From assembly GCF_000725545.1 (NCBI RefSeq), contig NZ_JNZP01000018.1:62001-126000 (forward strand): a stretch of DNA of 64,000 bases. Direction: 5' to 3'. Source of the DNA: Streptomyces exfoliatus. Its GTDB lineage: Bacteria > Actinomycetota > Actinomycetes > Streptomycetales > Streptomycetaceae. This document shows, piece after piece, positions 13,601-22,031 of this stretch. A program made the translations under genes and the position numbers. The first letter of the stretch is position 1. Each line of letters begins with the position of its first letter. Below the pieces are notes generated by a model. It was given only the letters and a program-made list of their open reading frames with translations, did no database searches and was not told where the DNA came from.

Positions 13601-14509
13601 TCAGTCGCGCGGGGCGCGGGCCAGCTGGCGGGACTGGGCCACCAGGCGGTCCGCGCTGTCCCAGACCTCCGCGTCCTCCTCCAGGAAGCCGCCCGCCAGG
13701 TTGCGGGTGGTGATGGAGACCCGCAGCGGACCGGGGGCCGGGCGGCAGCGGACGTGGGTCGTCAGCTCGACGGTGGGGGTCCAGCCCTTGAGGCCCAGCT
13801 CGAAGGAGGTCGGCGGCAGGGCGTCGACCGTCAGGAGCAGGGTCAGCGCGTCGGGCTCGCGGCCGTCGGCGAGGCCGAACCAGGCCCGCATCTCGCCCTT
13901 GCCCGAGGGTGCTCCGACCGCCCAGCCGACGCAGGCCGGGTCGAGGCGGAGGTCGAGCCGGTCGGCGATGGCGGAGGAGCCGGGGATCCTCGGGGCCGGG
14001 TTGTCGGCGGCGCTGAAGCAGTTCTCGATCGGGGCCATCGCCGGGGGCGTCGCGGTGGTGCGGACGTCGTCGGGGAGGGCGTCGAGATCCCCGTACGAGG
14101 CGAGGACCCGGATGCGCTCGACCTCGGTGCCGTCCTCGGCGTACTGGAAGAGGGAGGCCTGCCCGGTGGACAGTGTCCGGCCCGTACGGACCGTCTCCGT
14201 CCTGATCACCGCGGGGCCCGGCACGGAGGGCGTGAGGTAGTGCGCCGAGATCGTGAACGGGTCGGGGTGCGGGAGGTGCTCGCCGAGCGCGCGGCCGAGG
14301 AGAGCGAGGAGGTAGCCGCCGTTGACCGCGTGGATGATCGTCCAGCCGGCGGACAGGTCGGCGTCGTAGACGCCGGGCTCCCGGAGGGTGACGGCGGTGT
14401 CGCGGTCGAACTCGCTCGGCGCGGGGCCGGTCGCGGGCTCCGTCGTGGTGTCCGTCGCGGCCGCCGGCGCGGAGCTCGCTTCGGGGCTCGTCTCGGTGCT
14501 CGTGCTCAT
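13601..14509 (-). CDS. Acyl-CoA thioesterase (TesB-like, double hot-dog) family protein
   Basis: A 302-aa two-hot-dog-fold protein. After a low-complexity Ser/Thr/Ala-rich N-terminus (about 40 aa), residues 45-150 form the first hot-dog (GWTIIHAVNGGYLLALLGRAL, HPDPFTISAHYLTP) and residues 200-300 the second (ELTTHVRCRPAPGPLRVSITTRNLAGGFLEEDAEVWD). Such proteins hydrolyse acyl-CoA thioesters; chain-length preference is not predictable here. The ATG at 14509 opens the reading frame's characteristic codon use. The upstream region carries a palindrome resembling an operator (listed separately). Confidence 0.82.
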   Translation of the reverse strand: MSTSTETSPEASSAPAAATDTTTEPATGPAPSEFDRDTAVTLREPGVYDADLSAGWTIIHAVNGGYLLALLGRALGEHLPHPDPFTISAHYLTPSVPGPAVIRTETVRTGRTLSTGQASLFQYAEDGTEVERIRVLASYGDLDALPDDVRTTATPPAMAPIENCFSAADNPAPRIPGSSAIADRLDLRLDPACVGWAVGAPSGKGEMRAWFGLADGREPDALTLLLTVDALPPTSFELGLKGWTPTVELTTHVRCRPAPGPLRVSITTRNLAGGFLEEDAEVWDSADRLVAQSRQLARAPRD

Positions 14510-14532
14510 GGTTTCGACGGTACCGCAGCTAC

Positions 14533-14546
14533 CTACTGAGCGGTAG
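14533..14546. promoter_or_regulatory. CTACYG-NN-CRGTAG palindrome upstream of the thioesterase
   Basis: The 14-mer CTACTGAGCGGTAG is a dyad with half-sites CTACTG and, on the other strand, CTACCG. It lies 24-37 nt upstream of the thioesterase ATG, where a promoter would be, and overlaps the stop codon of the neighbouring TRIC gene. TetR-family operators often have this length and symmetry. No cognate regulator gene is adjacent. Confidence 0.4.
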
Positions 14547-15210
14547 CTTTTTCCGGCTCCTCGCGGGCGGAGGAGCGCCGGTTCCAGGCGCGGGGGGCGC
14601 GCCAGTGGTAGCGCATCGCGAGCAGGCGGAGGAGGAAGGCGGTCAGGACGGCGGCGCCACTGGTGAACGCGTTCAGCGCGTCGAACCGGATGAACAGCAC
14701 CACCATGGCCGCCCCGACGATCGCCGGGACCGCGTACAGGTCCCGGTCCCAGCGCAGCAGCGAGGGCACCTCGTTGGCGAGCACGTCGCGCAGGACGCCG
14801 CCGCCGACGGCGGTCGCGAGCCCCAGGGCGGCGGAGGAGGTGAGGCCGAGCCCGTAGTCGTACGCCTTCGTCGTACCGGTCACGCAGAACAGGCCAAGAC
14901 CGGCCGCGTCGAAGACGTTGACGGCGGTCTGGGTCCGCTCGACCTCCGGGTGGAGGAAGAAGACGAGGACCGTCGCGACCAGGGGCATGACGAAGTAGCC
15001 GAGATCGGTGAAGGCGGCCGGCGGTACGGCGCCGATGATCAGGTCGCGCAGGAGACCGCCGCCGAGGGCGGTGACCTCGGCGAGGACCGCGATGCCGAAG
15101 ACGTCGAAGTTCTTCCGGACGGCGAGGAGGGCGCCGGAGATGGCGAAGACGAAGATGCCGACGAGATCGAGGGCGTGTTGGACGGAGGGGGTGAACAGGT
15201 CGTGGAGCAC
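14533..15210 (-). CDS. TRIC/UPF0126 family membrane channel protein
   Basis: A 225-aa integral membrane protein with about seven transmembrane helices made of two homologous UPF0126 repeats. Repeat 1 contains GIFVFAISGALLAVRK and TALGGGLLRDLIIG; repeat 2 contains GLGLFCVTGTTKAYDYG and ATAVGGGVLRDVLANEVPS. The GGG(L/V)LRD turns are the family signature. Bacterial relatives form trimeric, K+-permeable TRIC channels, though physiological substrates are unclear. The GTG at 15210 gives MLHDLFTPSVQHALDLVG, the usual beginning. The basic C-terminal tail (about 25 aa) is probably cytoplasmic. Confidence 0.87.
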   Translation of the reverse strand: MLHDLFTPSVQHALDLVGIFVFAISGALLAVRKNFDVFGIAVLAEVTALGGGLLRDLIIGAVPPAAFTDLGYFVMPLVATVLVFFLHPEVERTQTAVNVFDAAGLGLFCVTGTTKAYDYGLGLTSSAALGLATAVGGGVLRDVLANEVPSLLRWDRDLYAVPAIVGAAMVVLFIRFDALNAFTSGAAVLTAFLLRLLAMRYHWRAPRAWNRRSSAREEPEKATAQ

Positions 15211-15328
15211 CGCCCAATTGTGCCGGTTGCGCCCGTGGGGGCCGGGACCCCTCCCCCCGACCGCCCCCGGACCCTGACGGGACCGGGGGCTCCGCCCCCC
15301 GAACCCCCGCCGGCCCGGCGGGCACGCC

Positions 15329-15364
15329 GGAGGCCCCCGTCGCCGTGCGGCGGCGGGGGCCTCC
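15329..15364 (-). terminator. Terminator of the peptide ABC transporter operon
   Basis: Near-perfect 17-bp stem-loop: GGAGGCCCCCGTCGCCG pairs with CGGCGGCGGGGGCCTCC around a 2-nt centre, with one G-T type mismatch. It begins 19 nt downstream of the last gene of the minus-strand importer operon. There is no long T-tract, normal for this genus. Confidence 0.8.
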
Positions 15365-15382
15365 AAGGGCGTTGCGGCGTCG

Positions 15383-16546
15383 CTACGCCTTCGGCGCGTC
15401 GCCGCCCTCGGTCGGCGCGTCCGCGTCTGCGTCCGCGTTCGCCGACGCCGGCGTCTCGACCTCGGCCTTGGCCTCCGCCTCGGCCTTTGCCTCCGGCTTC
15501 GTCTCCGCCTTCGTGATCTCCACCGACTCCCTCGCCCCCGGGATCGTCAGCAGCTCCGCGTTCTCCGGGTGGTGGCATGCCACGCGCTGGCCCGGGCGGA
15601 GTTCCACGAGCGGCGGCTCCTGGGTCTTGCAGAGGTCCGTGGCCTTCCAGCAGCGGGTGTGGAAGCGGCAGCCCGGCGGCGGGGCGATCGGGGACGGCAC
15701 GTCTCCGGTGAGGAGGATGCGGTCGCTCTTCGCGCCCCGGCGGCGCGGGTCCGGGATCGGAACCGCGGACATCAGGGCCCGGGTGTACGGGTGCATCGGG
15801 TTCTCGTACAGGGACTTGCGGTCCGCGAGCTCCACGATCTTGCCCAGGTACATGACCGCGATGCGGTCCGAGACGTGCCGGATGACCGACAGGTCGTGGG
15901 CGATGATCACGTACGTGAGGCCGAGCTCCTGCTGGAGGTCGTCCAGGAGGTTGACCACCTGCGCCTGGATGGAGACGTCGAGGGCCGACACCGGCTCGTC
16001 CGCGACGACCAGCTTCGGCTTCAGCGCCAGCGCGCGGGCGATGCCGATGCGCTGGCGCTGGCCGCCGGAGAACTCGTGCGGGTAGCGGTTGTAGTGCTCG
16101 GGGTTGAGGCCCACCAGGCCGAGGAGCCGCTGGACCTCCTTCTTGACGCCGCCCTCGGGCTCGACGCCCTGGAGCTTGAAGGGCGCCGAGACGATCGTGC
16201 CGACCGTGTGGCGCGGGTTCAGCGAGCCGTACGGGTCCTGGAAGATCATCTGGATGTCCCGGCGGAACGGGCGCATGCCCGACACCCCGAGGTGGGAGAT
16301 GTCCTTGCCCTGGAACTCGACCCGGCCGTCGGTCGGTTCGAGGAGCCGGGTGATGAGCCGGCCCATGGTGGACTTGCCGCAGCCGGACTCGCCGACGACG
16401 CCGAGGGTCTCACCGGGCAGGACCTCGAAGTCGATCCCGTCGACCGCCTTGACGGCGCCGGTCTGGCGCTGGAGCAGCCCCTTCTTGATCGGGAAGTGCT
16501 TCTTCAGGCCGGTGACCTTGAGCAGAGGTTCCATGTTGTCGCTCAC
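15383..16546 (-). CDS. Peptide ABC transporter ATP-binding protein (DppF/OppF type)
   Basis: A 387-aa ATPase of a peptide/nickel-type ABC importer. It has Walker A GESGCGKST, Q-loop QMIFQDP, signature FSGGQRQR, Walker B LVVADEP, SALDVSIQAQV and H-loop IIAHDLS, then the oligopeptide-family C-terminal Cys cluster (CRFHTRCWKATDLC) that often binds Fe-S. The last 45 or so residues are a low-complexity Ala/Glu/Lys/Asp tail (KAETKPEAKAEAEAKAE...), unusual for the family. The GTG at 16546 overlaps the preceding gene by 4 nt. It is the last gene of the operon. Confidence 0.93.
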   Translation of the reverse strand: MSDNMEPLLKVTGLKKHFPIKKGLLQRQTGAVKAVDGIDFEVLPGETLGVVGESGCGKSTMGRLITRLLEPTDGRVEFQGKDISHLGVSGMRPFRRDIQMIFQDPYGSLNPRHTVGTIVSAPFKLQGVEPEGGVKKEVQRLLGLVGLNPEHYNRYPHEFSGGQRQRIGIARALALKPKLVVADEPVSALDVSIQAQVVNLLDDLQQELGLTYVIIAHDLSVIRHVSDRIAVMYLGKIVELADRKSLYENPMHPYTRALMSAVPIPDPRRRGAKSDRILLTGDVPSPIAPPPGCRFHTRCWKATDLCKTQEPPLVELRPGQRVACHHPENAELLTIPGARESVEITKAETKPEAKAEAEAKAEVETPASANADADADAPTEGGDAPKA

Positions 16547-17661
16547 AGTTTCGGCGCAATCTCTTCGGTCCAGATGCGGGTCCGCTCCTCCTGCGGCATG
16601 TGGCACGCCGAGAAGTGGCGGTCCCCGGCCGGCGCCAGCTCCGGCCGCTGGGTGCGCGTGATGCCGCCCTTGGGGACGTCCGCGTACGGGCAGCGGGGGT
16701 TGAAGGCGCAGCCGCTCGGGATGTTGATGAGGCTGGGCGGGTTGCCCTTGACCGGGATGAGCCGCTCGGTCTGCTCACGGTCGATCCTCGGCATCGAGCC
16801 GAGCAGGCCCCAGGTGTAGGGGTGCTGCGGCTCGTAGAAGACGGACTCGGCCGGTCCGCGTTCGACGCAGCGCCCGCCGTACATGACGAGGATGTCGTCG
16901 GCGAGCTCGGCGACGACGCCGAGGTCGTGGGTGATGATGACGACCGCCGAGCCGAACTCCTTCTGGAGGTCCCGCATCAGGTCCAGGATCTGGGCCTGGA
17001 CCGTGACGTCGAGCGCCGTCGTCGGCTCGTCGGCGATGAGCAGCGACGGGTTGTTGACGAGCGACATGGCGATCATGGCGCGCTGGCGCATGCCGCCGGA
17101 GAACTCGTGCGGGTAGTTGTCGAACCGCTTGGCGGGCTCGGGGATGCCGACCCGGTCGAGGAGTTCGACGGCCCGCCTGCGCGCCGTCTTCTTGTCGACG
17201 TCGTTGTGGACGCGGTACGCCTCCACGATCTGGTTGCCGACCGTGTAGTACGGGTGCATCGCGGACAGCGGGTCCTGGAAGATCATCGCCATCTCGCGGC
17301 CGCGCATCCGGCGGACCTCGTCCGGGTCGGCCGAGAGCAGCTCGCGGCCGTTGAGCCAGATCTCGCCGGAGATCTTCGCCTTCTGCCGGCCGTACTGGCC
17401 GACCGTGTGCAGGCCCATGATGCCGAGCGAGGTGACCGACTTGCCGGAGCCGGACTCGCCCACGATGCCGAGGGTCTTGCCCTTCTCCAGCTGGAAGCTG
17501 AGACCGTCGACCGACTTGACCAGACCGTCGTCGGTCGGGAAGTGGATCTTCAGGTCGCGTACGTCGAGGAAGGCGTCCGAGGGGGCTGACTTCCCGGCGG
17601 ACTTCCCGGTGGCGACGGGTTCTCCCACCGCCGCGCCGGTCTTCGTCAGCTTGTCCGTCAT
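16543..17661 (-). CDS. Peptide ABC transporter ATP-binding protein (DppD/OppD type)
   Basis: A 372-aa ATPase, partner of the downstream DppF-type subunit. Walker A GESGSGKSV, Q-loop MIFQDPLSAMHP, signature FSGGMRQRAMIA, Walker B LLIADEPTTALDVTVQ and H-loop IITHDLG are intact, with the C-terminal oligopeptide-transporter Cys motif CAFNPRCPYA. The first 30 residues are a poorly conserved Gly/Ser/Lys-rich extension. The ATG at 17661 overlaps the permease stop by 4 nt (ATGA), and its own stop overlaps the DppF-type start, so B-D-F are translationally coupled. Confidence 0.94.
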   Translation of the reverse strand: MTDKLTKTGAAVGEPVATGKSAGKSAPSDAFLDVRDLKIHFPTDDGLVKSVDGLSFQLEKGKTLGIVGESGSGKSVTSLGIMGLHTVGQYGRQKAKISGEIWLNGRELLSADPDEVRRMRGREMAMIFQDPLSAMHPYYTVGNQIVEAYRVHNDVDKKTARRRAVELLDRVGIPEPAKRFDNYPHEFSGGMRQRAMIAMSLVNNPSLLIADEPTTALDVTVQAQILDLMRDLQKEFGSAVVIITHDLGVVAELADDILVMYGGRCVERGPAESVFYEPQHPYTWGLLGSMPRIDREQTERLIPVKGNPPSLINIPSGCAFNPRCPYADVPKGGITRTQRPELAPAGDRHFSACHMPQEERTRIWTEEIAPKL

Positions 17662-18656
17662 GCGAGCCTCACTCGGGGGTCGATCACCGCGTACAGCAGG
17701 TCCACCACGAGGTTGGCGACGACGACGCACGCGGCGGTGATGAGCGTGACGGCCAGGATGAGCGGCAGGTCGCGCTCGTTGACGCCTCGGATGGCCAGGG
17801 CGCCCAGCCCGTGGAGGCTGAACGCGGTCTCGGTCAGGATCGCGCCGCCGACGAGGGCGCCGAGGTCCATGCCGAAGATGGTCAGGATGGGGGTCATCGT
17901 GGAGCGCATGGCGTGCTTGCCGAGCACGACCGACTCCGGCAGGCCCTTGGCCCGGGCCGTGCGGATGTAGTCCTCACCGAGGACCTCCAGCATGGTGGCG
18001 CGGGTGAGCCGCGCGTACATCGCCGCGTACAGGAAGGCGAGCGTCACCCAGGGCAGCAGCAGTCCGCCGAACCAGCCACCGAAGGACTCGGAGAGCGGCA
18101 CGTACGTGGCGTCGACCCAGTCCAGTTGGGTGCGGAAGACCAGCATCGCCAGCATGGCGGTGAAGAAGATGGGGAGCGAGACGCCCGAGAGCGCCGTGAT
18201 CATCGCCACGCGGTCGATGACCGTGCCCCGCTTGAGCGCGGAGACGACACCCGTGGAGACACCCAGGACCAGCCACAGCACGGCGGCACCGATCACCATG
18301 GAGAGGGTGACGGGGAAGGCCTCGACCAGCATCGACCAGACGTCCTGCTCACTGCGGAACGAGTAGCCGAAGCAGGGCGCCGCGCAGTGGATGGTGTCGC
18401 CACCACCGGTGTAGTCACGTCCGACGAAGATGCCGGAGACGAAGTGCCAGAACTGGACCAGGAGCGGCTCGTCCAGACCCAGCTTCTGCCGGACGGCCTC
18501 GATGGCAGCCGGATCCGCCTGCTTGCCGACGAACATCGCGGCAGGGTCACTGCCGGTCATCTTGGGGATGAGGAAGAAGATGCTGAGCGTCACGAGGGTG
18601 ACGACGAGCAGCATCGCGACGACTGCGAAGAGCCGTCGGACTATGTATGCAAGCAT
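17658..18656 (-). CDS. Peptide ABC transporter permease (DppB/OppB type)
   Basis: A 332-aa inner-membrane permease with an N-terminal helix (MLAYIVRRLFAVVAMLLVVTLVTLSIF) followed by the family's FFLIPKMTGSDPA, an extracytoplasmic loop and five further helices. The BPD transporter EAA-like loop is at ARLTRATMLEVLGEDYIRTARAKGLPE. It forms the translocation channel with the DppC-type permease. It lies 114 nt downstream of the binding-protein gene, separated by a perfect palindrome that may attenuate transcription. Confidence 0.94.
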   Translation of the reverse strand: MLAYIVRRLFAVVAMLLVVTLVTLSIFFLIPKMTGSDPAAMFVGKQADPAAIEAVRQKLGLDEPLLVQFWHFVSGIFVGRDYTGGGDTIHCAAPCFGYSFRSEQDVWSMLVEAFPVTLSMVIGAAVLWLVLGVSTGVVSALKRGTVIDRVAMITALSGVSLPIFFTAMLAMLVFRTQLDWVDATYVPLSESFGGWFGGLLLPWVTLAFLYAAMYARLTRATMLEVLGEDYIRTARAKGLPESVVLGKHAMRSTMTPILTIFGMDLGALVGGAILTETAFSLHGLGALAIRGVNERDLPLILAVTLITAACVVVANLVVDLLYAVIDPRVRLA

Positions 18657-18670
18657 GCGGTCGGCCGGTC

Positions 18671-18706
18671 GGCGGCCGGGGGACCCGATCGGGTCCCCCG
18701 GCCGCC
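18671..18706 (-). terminator. Perfect 36-bp palindrome between binding-protein and permease genes
   Basis: GGCGGCCGGGGGACCCGA is followed immediately by its exact reverse complement, giving an 18-bp perfect stem with no unpaired centre. In RNA it would form a very stable hairpin. It lies inside the operon, 65 nt after the binding-protein stop and just before the DppB-type permease. A partial terminator or mRNA-stabilising 3' end would explain the usual excess of binding protein over permease. Confidence 0.72.
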
Positions 18707-18770
18707 GCCCTCGGCCATCACCTGCCCTTCGGACCTGGCGGCGGGTGGTGCGCCGGTGAAACGGAGCGGA

Positions 18771-20534
18771 TTACTTGACGACGCCGAGCGACGCGTAGTC
18801 GTAGCGGCCGTTGTAGGCGTCCGCCGTGTACACGTTGGTCAGCCGGGAGCTGCGCCAGATGATGTTCTTCTCGTGGGTGAAGGGCAGGTAGACCGCGGCC
18901 TCCGAGACCTTGGTGTTGATCTGCTTGTAGAGCTCGCCGGCCTTCGCCGGGTCGGTCTCCTTCAGCGCCTGGTCGAACAGGCCGTTGACGGCCTTGTCGT
19001 TCAGCTCGGAGAAGTTGTTGTTACCGCTCTGGAGGATGAAGCGGCCGTCGACCAGCGGCTGGAGGAAGCCCTGGCCGGTCGGGAAGTCGGCGCCCCAGCC
19101 CATGATGATGATGCCGTAGCCCTTGTCCTTGACGACCTTCGGCGAACCGATGATGCCGGAGGTCTGGGCGCCGTCGAACTGGTCGATCTGGGCGTCGATG
19201 CCGACGGCCTTCAGCGACTGCTGGAGGGACTCGGCGGTCGCGATCTCGATCTTCTTGTTGTTGCGGACCGCGATGGTGGTCTTGAAACCGTTCGGCTTAC
19301 CGCACTTCTTCAGCGCTTCCTTCGCCTTGGCGAGGTCCGGCGCGCCGGCGAGCTTGCCGTACGGGTCGGCCTTCGGGTCGGCGCCCTTGATCGCCGGCGG
19401 CAGCATGTTGGTGGCGATGTCGCCACCGGCCTGCGGGCCGCCGCGGGCGGTCTGGAGGGACTTCGAGTCGGCCGCGTAGATGATCGCCTTGCGGCACTCG
19501 ATGTTGGGGATGACCGTCTGCGGGAAGACCGCGTAGCGGATGAAGCCCGTCTGCGGGTTGTCGATGTTGCCCTTGTGCTGCTGGAGCGCCTTCTGGCGGG
19601 CGGCGGAGCCGATGCCCGTCGCGTTGAGGTCGAGGTCGTACTCGCCCTCGATCAGGCGGTTGTCCATGTCGTCGGCGTTCGTGGTGAACGTGACGCTGAT
19701 CTTGTCCGGGAGCGCCTTGCGGACGGTGTCCGTCTTGGCGTCCCACTTGTCGTTGCGGACGAGCTTGAGGGACTTGTTGGGAGTGTAGGACTCCCACTTG
19801 TACGGGCCGGACGAGAACGGCTTCAGGGTGTACTTGGCCTTGGTGTCCTTGTCCTGGCGGACCGGGGAGGCGGCGGGCATGGCCAGCATCTGCAGGAAGT
19901 CACCGTTGGCGACCGGCAGCTTGAAGATGATGGTCTTGTCGTCCGGGGTCTCGATCGCCTTGAGGCCGAGCTTGTCCGCGGAGGTGTCCTTGTACGGGCC
20001 CTTGTACTCGCCCTTGGGGTCGAGGACCTGCTGGAGGTAGATCGGGCCGCCGGAGAGGACGTCCTGGGCCCAGATGCGCTCGATGCCGTACTTGATGTCC
20101 TTGGAGGTGATCGGCTTGCCGTCCTCCCAGGTCACCCCGTCCTTCAGGGTGAAGGTGTAGGTGAGGCCGTCGGCCGAGACCTTGCCGGCGTCGGTGGCGA
20201 GGTCCGGGACGAGCTCGGTGGAGGCGGCGCCCGGCTCGGCCTTGAAGGTGACCAGCTGGCGCGTGTAGTAGCGGGAGAAGTCCCACATGAAGCCGTAGTA
20301 GCCGCGCTGCGGGTCCCAGAAGTCCGCGTCCTGCGAGCCGATGAACTTCAGCTCGCCGCCCTTCTTGTCGGAGGCGTTGGCGACCTTGTTCACGGCGGCG
20401 TTGAAGCCGGCCGCGCCGGTCTTGCCCTTGTCGCCACCGGTCTCGGTGCCGCCGCCGCAGGCGGTGGTGACGACCATCGTGGCCGCCGCGAGCAGCGCGC
20501 CTGCGGCGATTCTGCGCCTCTGAGAGCTCATCAT
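18771..20534 (-). CDS. Peptide ABC transporter substrate-binding lipoprotein (SBP family 5)
   Basis: A 587-aa extracytoplasmic family-5 solute-binding protein. The signal peptide ends at a lipobox (VVTTAC, Cys26), so the mature protein is membrane-anchored. Family features include LTYTFTLKDGVTWEDGKPITSKD near residue 130, RIWAQDV and a C-terminal ILQSGNNNFSELND / NGLFDQALKETDP region. It should capture oligopeptides for the DppBC channel. The ATG at 20534 has GGAGG 11 nt upstream; the adjacent ATG at 20531 is also possible. The gene stands between the two permease genes, an uncommon C-A-B-D-F order. Confidence 0.94.
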   Translation of the reverse strand: MMSSQRRRIAAGALLAAATMVVTTACGGGTETGGDKGKTGAAGFNAAVNKVANASDKKGGELKFIGSQDADFWDPQRGYYGFMWDFSRYYTRQLVTFKAEPGAASTELVPDLATDAGKVSADGLTYTFTLKDGVTWEDGKPITSKDIKYGIERIWAQDVLSGGPIYLQQVLDPKGEYKGPYKDTSADKLGLKAIETPDDKTIIFKLPVANGDFLQMLAMPAASPVRQDKDTKAKYTLKPFSSGPYKWESYTPNKSLKLVRNDKWDAKTDTVRKALPDKISVTFTTNADDMDNRLIEGEYDLDLNATGIGSAARQKALQQHKGNIDNPQTGFIRYAVFPQTVIPNIECRKAIIYAADSKSLQTARGGPQAGGDIATNMLPPAIKGADPKADPYGKLAGAPDLAKAKEALKKCGKPNGFKTTIAVRNNKKIEIATAESLQQSLKAVGIDAQIDQFDGAQTSGIIGSPKVVKDKGYGIIIMGWGADFPTGQGFLQPLVDGRFILQSGNNNFSELNDKAVNGLFDQALKETDPAKAGELYKQINTKVSEAAVYLPFTHEKNIIWRSSRLTNVYTADAYNGRYDYASLGVVK

Positions 20535-20640
20535 GGGTCTCGCAACCTCCGGGTAGTGGCGGCCGATACGGCGGTCCGCCGATTTGGGGTGGGCCTCCTG
20601 TCGCCAGCGGCAGGGGCGGGTCTTGCGTGTCGGCGAACGG

Positions 20641-21669
20641 TCAGCGGGAGCCCTTCGGGTCGAGCGCGTCACGCACGCCGTCGCCGAAGAGGTTGAACGC
20701 CAGAACGGTGATGAAGATCGCGAGGCCCGGGATCACCATGAAGAGCGGGTCCGCCTCGTAGGTGGTGATGGCCGTCGACAGCATCTGCCCCCACGATGCG
20801 GTGGGGGGCTTCACGCCCGCGCCGAGGAAGCTGAGCGCCGCTTCGGTGAGGATGTTGGTGGGGATCATGAGGGTCGCGTAGACCGTGATCGGGGCGATCA
20901 GGTTGGGCAGCAGCTCGCGGCGCAGGATGTAGATCCGGCCGGCGCCCAGGCTCTGGGCGGCCTCGACGTACTCGCGGTTGCGCAGCGAGAGGGTCTGGCC
21001 GCGGACGATGCGGCCCACGTACGGCCAGCCGAAGAAGCCGATGACCACGATCAGGGCGGCGATGCGGACGCCTGAGCCGTCGAGGCCGAGGAGCGAGTTC
21101 GGCAGGACCGAGACCAGGGCGATCGTGAAGAGCAGCTGGGGGAACGCGAGCATGACGTCCATGACCCTGCTGAGGGCCGCGTCGATCCAGCCGCCGAAGT
21201 AGCCCGCGACGATGCCGAGGACGGTGCCGAGGACGACGGCGAAGACCGCCGCCGCGACGGCGACGAGCAGCGAGATCCGGGTGCCGTAGACGATGCGACT
21301 GAAGACGTCGCGGCCGTTGACGGGCTCGACGCCGAAGAGGAACTCGGAGCTGACACCGCCCCAGGAGCCGATCGGGGTGCCGAAGAGGGGGTCGATCTGG
21401 TCCTCGTGGAACTCGTCCGGCGGGTGGCCGAGGAGGCCGACGATGACCGGGGCGAAGAGCGCGACCAGGACGAGGAAGAGAACGACGAAGGCGCCCGCGA
21501 GGGCCAGTTTGTCGCGCTTGAGGCGGGTCCAGGCGATCTTCCAGGGCGAGCGGCCCTCGATCGCCTTGGCGGAGCCGCCGGACTTGTCCGGTGTGCCGGG
21601 TGCGTCGGGCGCGGCGACGACGGTGGCGGTCGACTCGCCCGCACTCGTCTCGTGCAGTGGTGCCGTCAT
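20641..21669 (-). CDS. Peptide ABC transporter permease (DppC/OppC type)
   Basis: A 342-aa permease and first gene of the importer operon. A cytoplasmic N-terminus of about 50 residues ends in the OppC-family WKIAWTRLKRDKLALAGAFVV, followed by a long extracytoplasmic loop (FGTPIGSWGGVSSEFLFGVEPVNGRDVFSRIVYGTRISL) and five more helices. The EAA loop is at LSLRNREYVEAAQSLGAGRIYILRRELLPN. The ATG at 21669 has GAGGGG upstream. It pairs with the DppB-type protein to form the channel. Confidence 0.94.
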   Translation of the reverse strand: MTAPLHETSAGESTATVVAAPDAPGTPDKSGGSAKAIEGRSPWKIAWTRLKRDKLALAGAFVVLFLVLVALFAPVIVGLLGHPPDEFHEDQIDPLFGTPIGSWGGVSSEFLFGVEPVNGRDVFSRIVYGTRISLLVAVAAAVFAVVLGTVLGIVAGYFGGWIDAALSRVMDVMLAFPQLLFTIALVSVLPNSLLGLDGSGVRIAALIVVIGFFGWPYVGRIVRGQTLSLRNREYVEAAQSLGAGRIYILRRELLPNLIAPITVYATLMIPTNILTEAALSFLGAGVKPPTASWGQMLSTAITTYEADPLFMVIPGLAIFITVLAFNLFGDGVRDALDPKGSR

Positions 21670-21975
21670 CGTGGTGAGGACCCCTCTCGGCCGCCGGTAG
21701 CCGGCCCTTGCCCGCCGCGGGTAGCGGCTCGGTGGAACAACCTGCTGGGCACCTGCTCGAAAGGAGCCGAACGCCCGGTGTTCCGGGGAGTCTTCAATGC
21801 GTTCACGATCACCCGCCAGCCCTGACGGGGAATGTTTGCTCAAACGTGATGCGGTGCTGCGACTTCCGTTATCCGGACGTCGCGATCACCTGAGCGGACC
21901 ATCTCGGGGCCTCTTCCCCCCAATCGGACATGTCGCTCAACCGGGCGTTCGCCGTGATGAATTGGGGTGAACGAC
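21670..21975. promoter_or_regulatory. Upstream region of the peptide importer operon
   Basis: Gene-free sequence expected to hold the importer promoter. The one clear element is GTTTGCTCAAAC at 21834-21845, with 5-bp inverted arms GTTTG/CAAAC about 165 nt upstream of the DppC-type start, a possible operator. The stretch around 21830-21865 is AT-richer than its surroundings. No confident -35/-10 pair could be assigned. Confidence 0.35.
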
Positions 21976-22001
21976 GGCCTCCGGAGGGAACTCCGGAGGC
22001 C
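21976..22001 (-). terminator. Terminator after the SseB-like gene at 22032
   Basis: Perfect 11-bp stem GGCCTCCGGAG / CTCCGGAGGCC with a GGAA tetraloop, 30 nt beyond the stop codon of the minus-strand SseB-like gene. GGAA is a stable GNRA loop. Confidence 0.85.
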
Positions 22002-22031
22002 GGTGGGACACGAAGGGGGAAGGGGTGCGTC

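Noticed and set aside
15286..15310. Second hairpin near the TRIC gene (GGGGGCTCCGCCCCC type).
   Set aside because: Short arms, no position directly after a stop codon, and common GC-rich spacer sequence; the stronger hairpin at 15329-15364 explains termination.
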